Assembly: GCA_002914845.1 (NCBI GenBank) | Contig: JXTC01000302.1 | Span: 248,132 to 312,131 of the forward strand | Length of the DNA: 64,000 nucleotides | Direction of reading: 5' to 3' | Source of the DNA: Trema orientale | Taxonomy: Eukaryota > Streptophyta > Magnoliopsida > Rosales > Cannabaceae | Part shown: positions 37,028 to 48,910 of the stretch, piece by piece | How the letters are laid out: every line of letters begins with the position of its first letter | How positions within the stretch are numbered: the stretch's first letter is position 1 | Translations under genes and position numbers: made by a program | Notes under the pieces: generated by a model | What the model was told of the DNA's origin: nothing | Seen by the model: only the letters and a program-made list of their open reading frames with translations | Databases searched by the model: none

Positions 37028-38202
37028 TGTTATGGTCTAAATACATATAAGAGATTATTTACCTCAATTAGTGAGTTTTCCTTCCTATCACCAAGCTTGT
37101 AACTGCAGAGGTGAGTGAGTACCTCGATCTTGATCAATCTTTAAGTGAGAATTCAAGAACTCCAATGGCTTCTAAAGGTGGCTCTAAGAATTTCTCTCTC
37201 TCACTTTTTTCTTAGTTTTGTGTGTAGCTACCAAACTAATGTTTCAGTCAAAACTGAACCACTACTTAATAGGAAAGATGGAGGAACCTAAGGCTCCTCC
37301 CTTTAAAAAAAATTCGGCCAGGCCTATGGGAGATGGGCTGGCCGAATTTTACTGCTATTTCTATAGTCTGGTGGGACACAATGGCCTACCTATCAACCTG
37401 GTCTTTTCCTTCCTTTTTGTGTAATTCTCCAAAAAACTGTTTGAGCCCAATTGATCTAATGCAGCCTAAGATGTTGGTGTAGGTTGGGGATCCAAATGGA
37501 CCTATTTAATTCAAGCTCCAATAGATAAAGTCCCTACAATTAACTCTTAATATAAATGGGCTTGTTCTATTAGTTATGGGCTTATTCTACTAAAGGTCCA
37601 AACTACACTCTTGAATTAAATAAACATAACTAGATACTTTATAATTAAAATTATGTCTATTAGATAATTAACAAGTGTATGTATATCCCCACATGAATAT
37701 CGATAATAGAGCTAGGTAAAATTACCGTTTTTCTCCTCCAATTATATCTTTTAGTTCCTTGATAAAAGACAATCTCTAATGGATAACCAGACTTATAGAA
37801 AGCCTTCAATTAATAAAATATCCAATTTTATTAATTACTTAGCTAAGATTTGAATCATCCAAGCTCCTATAGCTCCTCAAGGCAGTATTCACTTCTCTAT
37901 ATAATAGAGTTATGGATAGAGTTATGGATTCCATATCTATAAATATATGTTCCTAATGCGCATTATAATGTATTACCAAAATATTAGGATCTAAATCGTT
38001 AATTTCTTGATCCGTACCTTTTAACATCTCAAATAATACAAGTTATGAACATGAGTTCTTCACTTATTTTAGGATTAAGAAAGATATGTGTTAATCATCT
38101 AGTTTATGAGAATATGTTCTTGGCAAGGGTACTTATTACAAGAACATATTTCACATAGTCCATGTTCAATATTTACACACTAAGACTTTTCGTACATGGT
38201 CA
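37028..38202 (-). mobile_element. LTR-like sequence, probably copia
   Basis: Begins TGTTATGG and ends GGTCA on the plus strand, so the minus strand also starts TG. The left third has an LTR-like transcript-start region with CT tracts and a GGCCGAATTTT inverted pair (37313-37350). No open frames or clear target duplication. Assignment is by general look and ends. Confidence 0.4.
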
Positions 38203-38206
38203 TACT

Positions 38207-39530
38207 TGTTGGGATATTTGTCCTAAAAAGTATATTTCCAATTATGCCCTTTTGAGTATAAACAACTTTCTCTTATATGCAATTATGATATTTACTAGAT
38301 TAAACTATCTTAGTTGAATAGTTTATTTATTTGAAAAAGATTCCATGACTTTGCTTGTGTATAAAGAAACAAACATGATTAAGTGTTAATTATGGGGAGA
38401 CTTATTTCTTTATCTAAGTCTAAATGAACTAGTTCACAATCTGTAAATAAAAATGGAATACTTTATTTACTATAGGTTGTAGTGTTTGTCTATCTCAACG
38501 GGAATGATGTGTCTCAAATCATTGAAGTATATGACTTCTGATAGAAACACTAGTACAACATAAATAAGTTATGTGTATTGAATTGGACCAGGCAATATTA
38601 AGAATTGGAGTGCCGTAACTCAATTCTTATATTACCACAAACTAGCTCTTAGTATATAGGTCTTAATCCTTGATATTTGGTTGGACTTGCTTTCATGGGT
38701 TGTAGCTTTTTGATTTATTAAAAGACTAACCTCTATGAACTTAGAGGTGAACTTTGGCATATTGGAGGTTATAGTTTATGAATTGATGGGAACACCAAAT
38801 AGTTAAGGACACTATACATTAATGCCACTTTAGGTTCTTTCAAGATTCATGGAATAATTAANNNNNNNNNNNNNNNNNNNNNNNNNNNNNNNNNNNNNNN
38901 NNNNNNNNNNNNNNNNNNAGTTACATGAGTTGGACATATTTATAAAAATACACCCAAAGCTCAAATTGGAGAACAAGCCCAATCCTAGTTGGACTAGGGT
39001 TAGCAGTTTTTGGTCCCATATATATAAGATATATGAGAGAAAAAAACTACACAGTACACTAAGGTACTACACGAAAATTAGAGGGGAAGAGAGAGAGAGA
39101 ATTCGGCTACCCTTAGGCTAAGTGAGAGAGAAAAAGTTTCCTGTTATCTCACGGTCTCATCTCACGTCCCGGTGTTCCATAGGATCAAGAAGGTGTTCTT
39201 GATCGTTCTCCAACGAAGGATTCAACTTGGTGTCCACTCACTTAATCAACCAAGAGCAAGAGCATAGACAAGAAGATTTAGGGTTGGAGGTTTGATCACC
39301 ATCAACAAGGAGATCAAAGAGGAGCACGCTATAAGAGGTAAACCCTAATCCCATCTCTAGAGTTTGTGCATCTAGATTTGATTTATGTTATACATGATCC
39401 TGTATATGATATATGCATGTAATATGGTTATGAAAACTGTTTTCCTGTAAAAAATTTTAAAACCTAAATCTGCTATTTTTTCCGCTGCGTTCATGATGTG
39501 ATCATGTGTTTTCCATAGTTTACATGCATG
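38207..39530 (+). mobile_element. LTR-like sequence, probably copia, with assembly gap
   Basis: Starts TGTTGGGATATTTGTCC. Near 39010-39110 it has a TATATAAGATAT word and GAGAGAG leader-like sequence, and it ends with the CCGCTGCGTTCATGATG type of tail seen in plant copia LTRs. The right end is approximate. No primer site or internal coding region follows, so it would be a solo LTR. Confidence 0.45.
38862..38918. other. Assembly gap (57 N)
   Basis: A run of N inside LTR-like sequence. The true distance across it is unknown. Confidence 0.99.
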
Positions 39531-39885
39531 TATGTTTTTGTCCTAAGTATTAGGCAAATTCCAGCAATACTAATATAGATTAATACACACTACAAATGTA
39601 CAAAGTCTTGCAACATGATCCAAGAGAAGTGTCTAGCTTCTCTTATTAGTTGTAAACAAACTTATTTAATTTAATTAGAGAAAATATGTTTTAATTTTAA
39701 TAAATAACTTTATCAAAATATTTTTGTAATAAATAAATCATAGAACCTTTTGACACTTACTATTATACTAATAATCAAAATATTATCACAAATACTATGC
39801 ATGAAATATCCTTTATTAATATCAAAGTATTCAATAAATATCCATAAATAATAAATATTTTTTGGGTATAATCCTAATACAATAG
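39530..39885. other. AT-rich junction sequence
   Basis: Very AT-rich sequence between the LTR-like block and the first recognisable LINE coding sequence. No frame. It contains an inverted pair GAGAAG..CTTCTC near 39625-39645. Confidence 0.35.
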
Positions 39886-39929
39886 TCATGTCTCTTCCTC
39901 CTTCTTCTTCAATATCTCAATAAAAGGGT

Positions 39930-40616
39930 GCTTATGTTTTAGTTAAAGTTAATCCCATAGCTATAGAAGAACACTTGAACCTGTATAAGTTCTCTCTTAT
40001 TGGGCATGTTATTTTATCAAAAGGTGATAAACCTTGGTCTTTGTTTGATTTGAAAGCTAGACTTAATTCGATATAGAAAATTTCTTCATAGCAACTAATT
40101 TCCTTGGGTAAGGGCTATTTTTTGATCATGTTGACTTCTGAGGAAGACAAAACCCGTGTCTGGAGTATGTGTTCATTGAATATTAAACCGGGTATTTTAA
40201 GACTCCAGCCTTGGGATCTTGGCTTCATTTCTAGTGAGCAAAAGACTATAAATGTTCAAGTCTGAGTTCGGTTTTATGAATTATCTTGGGAATTTTGGCA
40301 CCTTCAAATTTTATCTGATTTGACTAAGGCAGTTGGTTATCCTTTGAAAATTGACTAAGCTACTCTTAATGGGGATTTTGTTCACTATGCTAGAGTTTTG
40401 GTGGATGTGGATCTTAAGAATATACTACTTGATTCGATTCAAGTGGAGAGCAGAGATGAGTGTTGCTTTGTTTATCTTTCTTACAAGAGACTACCGAATT
40501 TTTGCACTACTTGCTCTTCAATTGGCTATGTTCCTTCAAAATGTTATTATAATGAGCCGAAAGATGACAAGGAGAAGGTCGCCAAGAAAAGTGACGGTGC
40601 TATTACTCAAAAGTAG
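39930..40616 (+). pseudogene. LINE ORF1 (DUF4283-like domain plus zinc knuckle), decayed
   Basis: Across frames it reads SLIGHVILSKGDKPWSLFDL, then MLTSEEDKTRVWSMCSLN and WVRFYELSWEFW, the pattern of the DUF4283 RNA-binding domain of plant LINE ORF1. The frame 40398-40616 then gives FCTTCSSIGYVPSKC, a CCHC knuckle with tyrosine in place of histidine. Several stops interrupt it. In an active LINE this protein coats the RNA. Confidence 0.75.
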
Positions 40617-41074
40617 TATGTTTTTGTTGCAAAGCCTAATATTGAGCATGTGGTTTCCAAAGATGCTTAACAATCTCTGGATATGCCTTTGAAGAAAATT
40701 TTCATATTTCTTTTCAAAGATGAGGTTGCTACAGCCGATATTTTGGCTAAGGATAAAGCCTATGTTGACAAGGAGGATAAATTGTATTAGTTGACAATGT
40801 TACCTCTCAGGATGTTGAAGTCTTGCATTAGAATTTGAGAGCAAGTAGTTCACATAGAGGTCCTTTAGATCCAATCATGGTGGGTAACTCTGAACCAATA
40901 GATCTCTCATATTTTGAGAAATCTAAAAGTAATAATATGGACACCGATGACCTTTCTCCCACTAAGGTCTTTTCTTCCAAGAATAAAGGTTAGCAAGAAG
41001 TTCAATCTGAGAAACAAAAGAAAGCTACTCAAGCTCAGTCCACTAGGCCTATTACACGGGCTTCAACATCAATT

Positions 41075-44000
41075 TCTCAATGAAGATTATTTATTAGAAT
41101 TGTCGAGGTATCTTTAATCTTGGTATACAAAGATCTTCAAAAGATTTGTGTGTATGTCACCAACCTGATATTCTCTGCATAGCTGAGCTAATATATATCT
41201 ATAGCCCCACTTCTACTCATTTTTGGAGTTCTCTTAGTTTTCAATTAGTGGCTCAAAATAATAAGCCACTTCCTTCTCTTTAGGTCTTCGGCACTCTGGC
41301 AATTTCTAATTTTCAGGTTATTGCTTCTCACTCTCAACATGTTTCTTCGTTTTTTCTGTTCAATGGTGTCTTGTTTTTCGTTAGCTTTGTCCATGCCAGT
41401 TGTGATTAAATTATGTGACATGGGACTCTTTGTCTTCTTTGCATATTCCCTTGGTTGGTTTTGGGTGACTTTAGCTCTGTTAGGGATTCTCATGAGACTA
41501 TTTGTATTATTAAATGTCGTTCTTGTGAAGATTTTCGATCTGGTATTACTCTTTACAATCTGATTGACCTTGATTCTCAAGGTCCTTTGGGGGTAGAATT
41601 ATGATGTCTCGCCTAGATAGAACTTTCTGCATGAAGATTATTTAGAAAAGTGGAGCCAGGTCTCTTGTATTTATTTGCCTCGTTTACGCTCGGATCATCA
41701 TCCCTTTTTATTATCTTTGATAAAGGATACTACTACTAGCTGTTGTCCTTTTCACTTTCAAGGAATGTGGTTGACTCACCCTGGGTTTAAGGAGTTAGTT
41801 GGTAATGTTTGATCTCATCCTTACTTCAGTCCCCCTAGTACGATCCTTATTAGGAAGCTTAAGAATTTGAAACATGAATTGAAGAAATGGAATTAGCAGG
41901 TTTTTGGTGCTCTTAAACTCAATATTTCCAAAGCATCAAAAAACGTCTTGCGTATCCAAGATCATTTTTCTAATGAAGGTTTTTCAATAGACTGAAGCTT
42001 TTTCTTCTTTGGATTCATTTCTTTCTCATGAAAAAATTCACCTCCGTGAACGAAGCAAAGTAAAATACTTAAAGGAGGGAGATAGTAATTCTTCCTTTTT
42101 TCATAATATTATAAAGCATCGAAAAGCTAAAAAGGTATTGGGTTATATGAAGGTTGGAGAAGATGTTGTGGAGGATGTCAATTTGATATCTAATAATATT
42201 TAATCTTTCTACACTGATTTGTTCAATGAACCATAGACTTATGCTATTAATTATTCGGTTGTGCAAGAGACTATTCCTAAACTAGTGTCTCCTTCTGAGA
42301 ATACCAAGCTTTGTCCAATCCCTAATGATGACGAGATTCATTTAACAGTTTTTGATATGGATTCCTCGAGCGCCCTGGGCCCAGATAGCTTTTCTGTGAA
42401 ATTTTTCCGTCACTGTTACGATATTATTGGTAGTGATGTTGTTTCTGCAGTCCAGCAGTTCTTCCAATCAGTTTTTTTACCCCTGGCCTGAATTTTAACT
42501 TTTTGGTATTAATTCCTATAGTGGACCATGCTCTTACCATTGATCAGTACCGGCCTATTGTTTTGGGAAATTTTCTCTATAAATTTATTGCTAAGACTAT
42601 CACTTATCATTTAGGTCTTATCTATTCTCGGATTATTTCTCCAAACTAATTTGATTTTGTGTCTAGAAGATGCATTAGAGATTATATTGTTGGAGTCTCA
42701 GAATGTTACAATTGCCTAGATAAGAACAATTTTGGCAATAATTTTGCTATGAAGTTAGACATTAAGAAAGCTTTTGACACCCTATGTTACAATTGCCTAG
42801 ATAAGAACAATTTTGGCAATAATTTTGCTATGAAGTTAGACATTAAGAAAGCTTTTGACACCCTATGTTGCGATTTCACTACTTTTTGGCTTTGATAGTA
42901 CTTTTGTAAAATGGGTGGATAATATTTTCCATTTAGCTCAGCTCTCTATTTTGACTAATGCTTCCACCCATGGATATTTTCCTTGCTCAAGAGATGTGCG
43001 TCAAAAGAACTTCTTTCTCCTCTTTTGTTTGTTCTTATTGAAGACTATCTCAGTTGTTATCTCAATTTATTGCTCCAAAAGAGTGACCTAATTCCCATGA
43101 CTTCTACTAGAAAGGGAAAAGCTCCTATTCACTTTCTCTTTGCAGATGACGTACTTCTATTTACTGGAGCTTCAAAGACCCACATTAGAGTAATTATGCG
43201 GGCTCTTCAAGATTATACAATATTGTCTGGTCAACGGGTTAACTTTAACAAATCCTTTATACACGGGTATAAGAAGAAGTGGTTCATCCTTCACTTATCT
43301 TAGTATTTCACTATTGTAAGGTCTCCTAAATGTTCTAATTTTCAACCGTTGCTTGATAAGATCTATAACAATTTTGATTATTGGAAAGATTTACATCTCT
43401 CTATGATGTGCATTGCCAGTCTTATCAATTCAATTATCATGAGTCAGCTATCCTACTCTTTTCAAATCTATAGGTGGCTGACTACTCTTCTAAAGGAGCT
43501 GATTTCTTCAATAAAAAACTTTTTATGGTCTGGATCGACCAAGATGGCTAAACCAGTAATTGCCTATTAGAGGTTGTATTGCAAACCTATGAAGGATGGT
43601 GGCCTAGGCCTTTGGGATCCCAAAATTCTTAATGCAGCTTTTTTAAAAAAACTATCTTGGAACTTAATAATGGATGAATCTTTCGTTTTCAAACTCTTAA
43701 GAGGGTGGTTCTTTTCCAATAGATTTTCTCCGCGAAGATTTTGGAAATCTTTTATTTAGTGTGGTTTAAGATCTCACGTTCAGCCTCTTCTTGAGTAGTC
43801 AATTTGGGTAATTAGGAAAGATTCCAAGGTTCACTTTTAGTCAGATAATTAGCTAGGTTCTCCTTTAGATGAGATGATTGCTTATAATGATACTATGGAG
43901 TCTAATCTTGATACTATAATTGGTGAGCTTGTTTCAAATTCATAATAGACTTTACCTATATCCTTTACTTTCAATTTTGCTTTGATTGCTGATGAGATCA

Positions 44001-45110
44001 GGAAGACTATTATCTGCGACTCTCTAGATACTCTTATTTGGTATCATTCTACTTCTGGTGAGGTTATTTGTGCAGACTCTTATAAGTCATCGGCTGATTC
44101 TATTGTGAAGGAAAGATGAGGGGATAAGTTCTGGGCTGGTTATATTCCCTCATCACACTCTATGGTTTTTTAGAGAGTGCTTCAGGATAAACTACCGACG
44201 GAATAGAATCTTTTTAAGAGGGGCTTTAAAATGTCATCTTGTTGTTGCTTTTGTTTCTCTCATGAGGAAAATACTGATCACCTTTTCATCTCTTGTAATT
44301 TTGTCTGTAATCTTTAGGGTGCTATCTCATCAGCTTTTAGGCAACGGATTTATTTAGATAGCTTTGTTATTGACCTTCGGCTAGATGCTCTTGAAGCTAA
44401 CTTTAGTAGTCAAATATCACAACTTTGGAGAACTGTTATTGTGACTAATATTTGGGTTATTTGGACTTCATGCAACAAGTTGTTATTTGACAATGAGTCT
44501 ACATCTATTCACTCAGTCATTACTTTGATTTAGCGAGTTGTTGGCGAGTCTAAACTGTTAGTTCTGGCACTATGAAAAACTCTATAGAGGAGTTAGAAAT
44601 TCTAAAATGTCTTCACGTGAAGTTAAAACCTCCAAAATCGTAAAAAATTGTTGAAATGCCTTGGCGTGTTCCTTTACAAAGCTGGTTAAAAGTTAACACG
44701 GATGGTGTTGCTCATGGTTGTCTAGGTTTGGCGGATTATGATGGAGTTTTTAGGACATTCCAGAGTTTCTTTAGAGGTGACTTTGCCATTCCTATTAGCA
44801 AGGCGTATGCTTTTGAGGCGGAGCTGGCAATCACTATTCATGCCATCTCCATGCCATCTCTTATGCATAGGATTTTGGGTAGAAAAATATTTGGTTCAAG
44901 ACTGACTCGGCTTTTCCGGTCACACTTTTTAAGACTCATTTTGTGTCTGTTCTTTGGCGTTGAAAGCTATCATGGATCCATTGTATTGGGCTACTCTCTA
45001 ACATGAATTTTCATATTTTCTACATCCATCGAGAAGGAAATTCTGTTACAGACATTTTAGCTTCTAGAACTACGAGTATTTAAGCTCCAACTTGGTGGCA
45101 TACTGCTCCT
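41075..45110 (+). pseudogene. LINE ORF2 (endonuclease, reverse transcriptase, RNase H), decayed
   Basis: The endonuclease start (WNCRGI, PDILCIAEL) lies near 41090-41190. The pre-RT segment ERSKVKYLKEGDSNSSFFH lies at 42030-42110 and SSALGPDSFSVKFFRH near 42365-42415. The catalytic box HFLFADDVLLFTGA has its FADD codons at 43139-43150. The frame 44656-45006 starts with LQSWLKVNTDGVAHGC and AFEAELAI, the RNase H domain found at the end of plant L1 ORF2. Many stops and shifts make it inactive. An 81-bp duplication lies in the reverse transcriptase. Confidence 0.88.
42704..42865 (+). repeat. In-frame 81-bp tandem duplication in the LINE RT
   Basis: Two adjacent copies (42704-42784, 42785-42865) are practically identical. 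Each encodes YNCLDKNNFGNN followed by FAMKLDIKKAFDTLC. The duplicated part includes the conserved KLDIKKAFD motif around a catalytic aspartate. The near identity compared with the decayed surroundings shows the duplication is recent. Confidence 0.9.
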
Positions 45111-45771
45111 ACCTTCATCTATACAGCGATCAATAAAAACTTTTTCGGACTATGTAATTTTCGTTTTTCTTAGTGGCCCACACTATAACACAATGTGCTC
45201 TTTTTTCTTTTTGTGGTTTTTCCCATTAGATTTTACATAAAAAAGATTTTTTACTAAGGTATTGTTAGGAGGTAAAAACAATAGTTTTGTTTCGATAGAG
45301 CTATTTGGCTCCTCGTAGGGCTTTTCTTTTATGTTTTTCAGATGCTATCTTAATCTTTTTTAAGCATTGTTTCTTTCTTAACGTTATGTATCTTTTTTTA
45401 TTTTATTTTATTAAATTACTATAGGATTTCTTAGTTTCATGTCCTGACATTTTTCTAAGTTACTTCCTCTAAGTACCAATTTATCAAAAAAAAAAAAAAG
45501 TTAATGTAGTAAAGGAAGACATGATAACATGAATTAAACAATATGCAATATTGACCACTTAAACGGCCGGTGCTCGATCGATTCAACCTTGGCGACATTT
45601 TGGGGTATATCGCAAGCAAATTGTACCTTAATAATTAGCAACTTAACTTCAAAATGTCTACAGAAACAAAGATATTTATCGAAAGCAACATGTGTTGCTA
45701 ATAAGGGATAACGAAAATAAATTTTGTCTAACACCACAAAACCTATATAAATATTACAGTTTAGCTATATT

Positions 45772-46011
45772 CTTTAATTGCATGATCGTGCAACTTGAAG
45801 TTTAACACTTCAGTTTTTTTTATAATAATAATATAAAAAAAAGTTATAGAGCGGTAGTGTATCCCTATAACTCCGGGTGGTGGATCCACCCGCGGCAATT
45901 AATGAATCTCTCTTGTAGTGGATTGCCTATAAACTTCTTACCACGTGCGACAATGGTAATTCGAACCCAAAATCTTTTTGTTAAGGGAATGAGTGCCTTA
46001 CTACTTTAATA
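45772..46011 (-). mobile_element. tRNA-derived SINE
   Basis: The minus strand has an A-box-like TAGTAAGGCACT near 45996-46007 and a B-box-like GGGTTCGAATT near 45959-45969, then a body with a GGGTGGATCCACCACCC stretch and a T-rich tail. TTTAGCTATATT flanks it at 45760-45771 and 46012-46023, a 12-bp target-site duplication. Spacing and order of the boxes fit a plant SINE of the Au type. Confidence 0.65.
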
Positions 46012-46023
46012 TTTAGCTATATT

Positions 46024-48685
46024 GTGCAAAAGTTTACATGTTAGGTTATGACTTTTCGACGCATACTTAGTACTATAACTATTAATTAGAAAAAAAAAAT
46101 AGAAGAAAAAAATGTTAAACATGCTTTTAGAACTTTTAGCTTAATGCTTTCCTTTTATATTACCTTGTTGGAAGTACGTAAAAATTAACATTAATGTCTT
46201 TGTCATTGTCCAATATTGCTGTATATTGGATATATGAGCAGCTTTTGTACGTGTGTGTTTGTACATATATAGAGATAATATTGGTTCGCAAATAAGTGCA
46301 TGCATCTCACAAAGTGTCATGCTTGGCAGCACTTTCTGTTGATCAACATATGCAAAACAACATTAGTCACAAAATAATGCAACAATTACCATATAAGTCT
46401 CCATTGACAGTTGCATAATATTAATGTACTAATCTGAAAACATCTCAATCTCTTTATCATCAAAATATGGAAAAAGGAAGAAAGCATTATTGGGACGCAA
46501 TCAATGAGGTAACTGATTAAAAGAAATAACGGTTAAAAACAAAAAGAAAAATGAAAATAAAATATTGAATTGAAATATGATATATATTGAGACATATATA
46601 AATATTTACATGATCTTCTTGCATATTGCTTCAATATATACATCACTTGTTTCTATTACATATGTGCTCTACTTTCTCGCCGACACATGCAACTTTGTTC
46701 ACTTGGCCGACACCTAGATCATCATCAATATATTGTGTAGAAAGATGAAAACCGAAATGACATGATCAGTACTTGGCTTGTACCATGACCTTTATTTATT
46801 TATCAATTCTACAAAAAAAAAACTATATAAAAGGGAAAAACATACCTAGCTTTTAGGGAAAAAAAAATAAAAATAGAAATGATGCCATGTTCTCCACTTT
46901 TACATGCACAAAAAATTGATTACACACAAAACATTTACTACAAAAGCTTACATATTCAGTCAAAATTATTATTTCTTCATGAAATCATCCCCTCAGGTAC
47001 CAGAACTCTCAAAACAATTCCACTATATATACATATGTATATATATAGACACCCTTTTGACACATATACTTAATTACACATATATATATATAGACATACA
47101 ATATTCCATGTCATTGGGGTCGTGATGATCTAAGTCCTTGTCCATGGCTATCATTTTCCAAAAAAAAATAATAATAATAAATAAATAAATAAATAAGACG
47201 TTGCCGATAACTTTGGGCCTTTGGACGTCTGTTAGCTAGATAGCTTTATCTTCTTTTTTTTTTTTTTTTTCACTGTCAATATTGAAATTGATAGAGTGAT
47301 TTTACCAGTTGGAGGAATGGGTGCTTCACCTTCATTTGATAGATGGGTGATTATTATAGGGGAGTGCCTGGAAAGATTTGCAAATGGGTCCTTATCCACA
47401 AACTGTTGGTGCACTCTTGTCGCACAAAGTGCCCCAGAAATTAGGGGACACTGTTCATGATGCCTCTGCAATAAGTCAATTTTCATGCAATATGACTGAC
47501 CCTTGATGCAAAATTATTCCAGGTGATTATTAATTATTGCTCTTCTTTCTATGGTGCCCGGTCGATGAACTGAAAGGGAAATAGTAGCTCCCTCATAATA
47601 ATTGTGTAATATCAACGTATTTTCAGGAACTTTTTCATATACAATGATATATACTAGCTAGGATACAAGTCATTGAATACTATAATATTAGGATCTTATC
47701 TACCGCTTAATTTTCAATACTGACAAATGAATTGTAGTTATATACATTGCACAATATTAGATGTGAAGAAATAGATCATTATCTCGACAATAATAATTAA
47801 TAAGCTAGGTTAAGCTTAAATACCAAATGAAAGCAAATCAATTTTTTTTTTTAAATACAGATTCCATTAGATATATTTGAAAAGTATATGATCTCTTTTT
47901 TTTTTTTTTTTTTGGAAATCACATAGTATTTGATTTTGATTTTTGATGTGATATAATATTCAAACAAAGTAGGATAATACGTACGTAGAATTCCTAACAT
48001 TATTAGAACAGTATATCACATCAAAATCAAATTCTAAGTCATTGCAAAAGAAAATGAAATACTTGTTATGCATGCAAATCTAATAGATTGATGAAATTTA
48101 GTGGTTTAAAAGAAAGATATAGAAGAGTTTGGCTAGGTCCATGCGTTTGAAATAGTAGAGTATCAAAGACCGAGTTTTGTTAATCTTTATACTTCGACGA
48201 AGTTCGTGACATTTTCTGAAGGATATGGATCTTGATACCTCTTATCATAATAAAAAGATTTAAGATCAATCGATTTCTCGACTTTTTTTGTGCTGTTTAT
48301 GGATTCGCCTTTGAGATCATTTTGACCCCATTTTTACTTTAGAATTTAAAGAACAAAAGTTCTTTACAATCGAACAAGAAGATACTACGTATAACCTTAG
48401 CCTCTCTTTTTCTAATTTTTTTAATAATATTATAAGAATTTCTTAATATTAATTGGTGTGCTTCTCTGGTATGATGCTTGTAATTAATGTGTACTTTGAA
48501 AATCATAATATATCAAAATAAACAACACGAACTTCTATTTATTTACTTTTCTAATCAAAAGATAGAATTGTATCCCCTTAAATAATAGATTACAGGTAAT
48601 TTATAACAATATACAATCAATCAAACTAGTTCTTATTGAAAAACAAGAAATAATAATAGATTGTGCACGAAAAATAGAAGATAAA
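46024..48685. other. Intergenic, no gene seen
   Basis: AT-rich sequence with A/T homopolymers and an ATAA microsatellite near 47168-47196. A short minus-strand frame (47232-47486) lies in less AT-rich DNA but ends in lysine-rich low complexity and matches no family I know. Confidence 0.4.
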
Positions 48686-48910
48686 AATTTTCTCAAAAGA
48701 ATGTGGTACACTGTTAATTATTATCCTTCGAGAAAATTTTTGTCTTCTACTTTTAATCCTAATTTTCTCAAAAGAATGTGGTACACTGTTAATTATTATC
48801 CTTCGAGAAAATTTTTGTCTTCTACTTTTAATCCTAATTTTCTCAAAAGAATGTGGTACACTATTAATTATTATCCTTCGAGAAAATTTTTATCTTCTAC
48901 TTTTAATCCT
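48686..48910. repeat. Three tandem copies of a 75-bp unit
   Basis: Copies at 48686-48760, 48761-48835 and 48836-48910 are nearly identical. The period is a multiple of three, so one frame stays open through all three with the repeated peptide MWYTVNYYPSRKFLSSTFNP. I regard that frame as a by-product. Each unit carries inverted words: TTTTCTC near its start and GAGAAAATTTTTGTCTTC further on. Confidence 0.9.

Larger units (their letters stand above)
34533..45498 (+). mobile_element. LINE (L1-type) retrotransposon, decayed and split by LTR insertions
   Basis: The poly-A tail at 45486-45499 is followed by AGTTAATGTAGTAAAG (45499-45514). The identical 16 bp occurs at 34517-34532, marking a target-site duplication and putting the 5' end at 34533. 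Recognisable coding parts run from about 39930 to 45100: ORF1 with a DUF4283-like domain and zinc knuckle, then ORF2 with endonuclease, reverse transcriptase and an RNase H domain as in plant L1 elements. All frames are broken. The space from 34612 to about 39880 holds at least one solo LTR, other LTR-like sequence and a possible gene fragment, so the LINE is the host of these insertions. Confidence 0.85.

Noticed and set aside
37028-39530. A complete copia element with the two LTR-like blocks as its LTR pair
   Set aside because: The blocks lie in opposite apparent orientation, do not align directly, are only four bases apart and have no internal region.
17966-45498. CRISPR array, phage or other prokaryotic-type system
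   Set aside because: Introns, LTR elements, LINE, SINE and MITEs show plant nuclear DNA; no spacer-repeat structure or operon is present.
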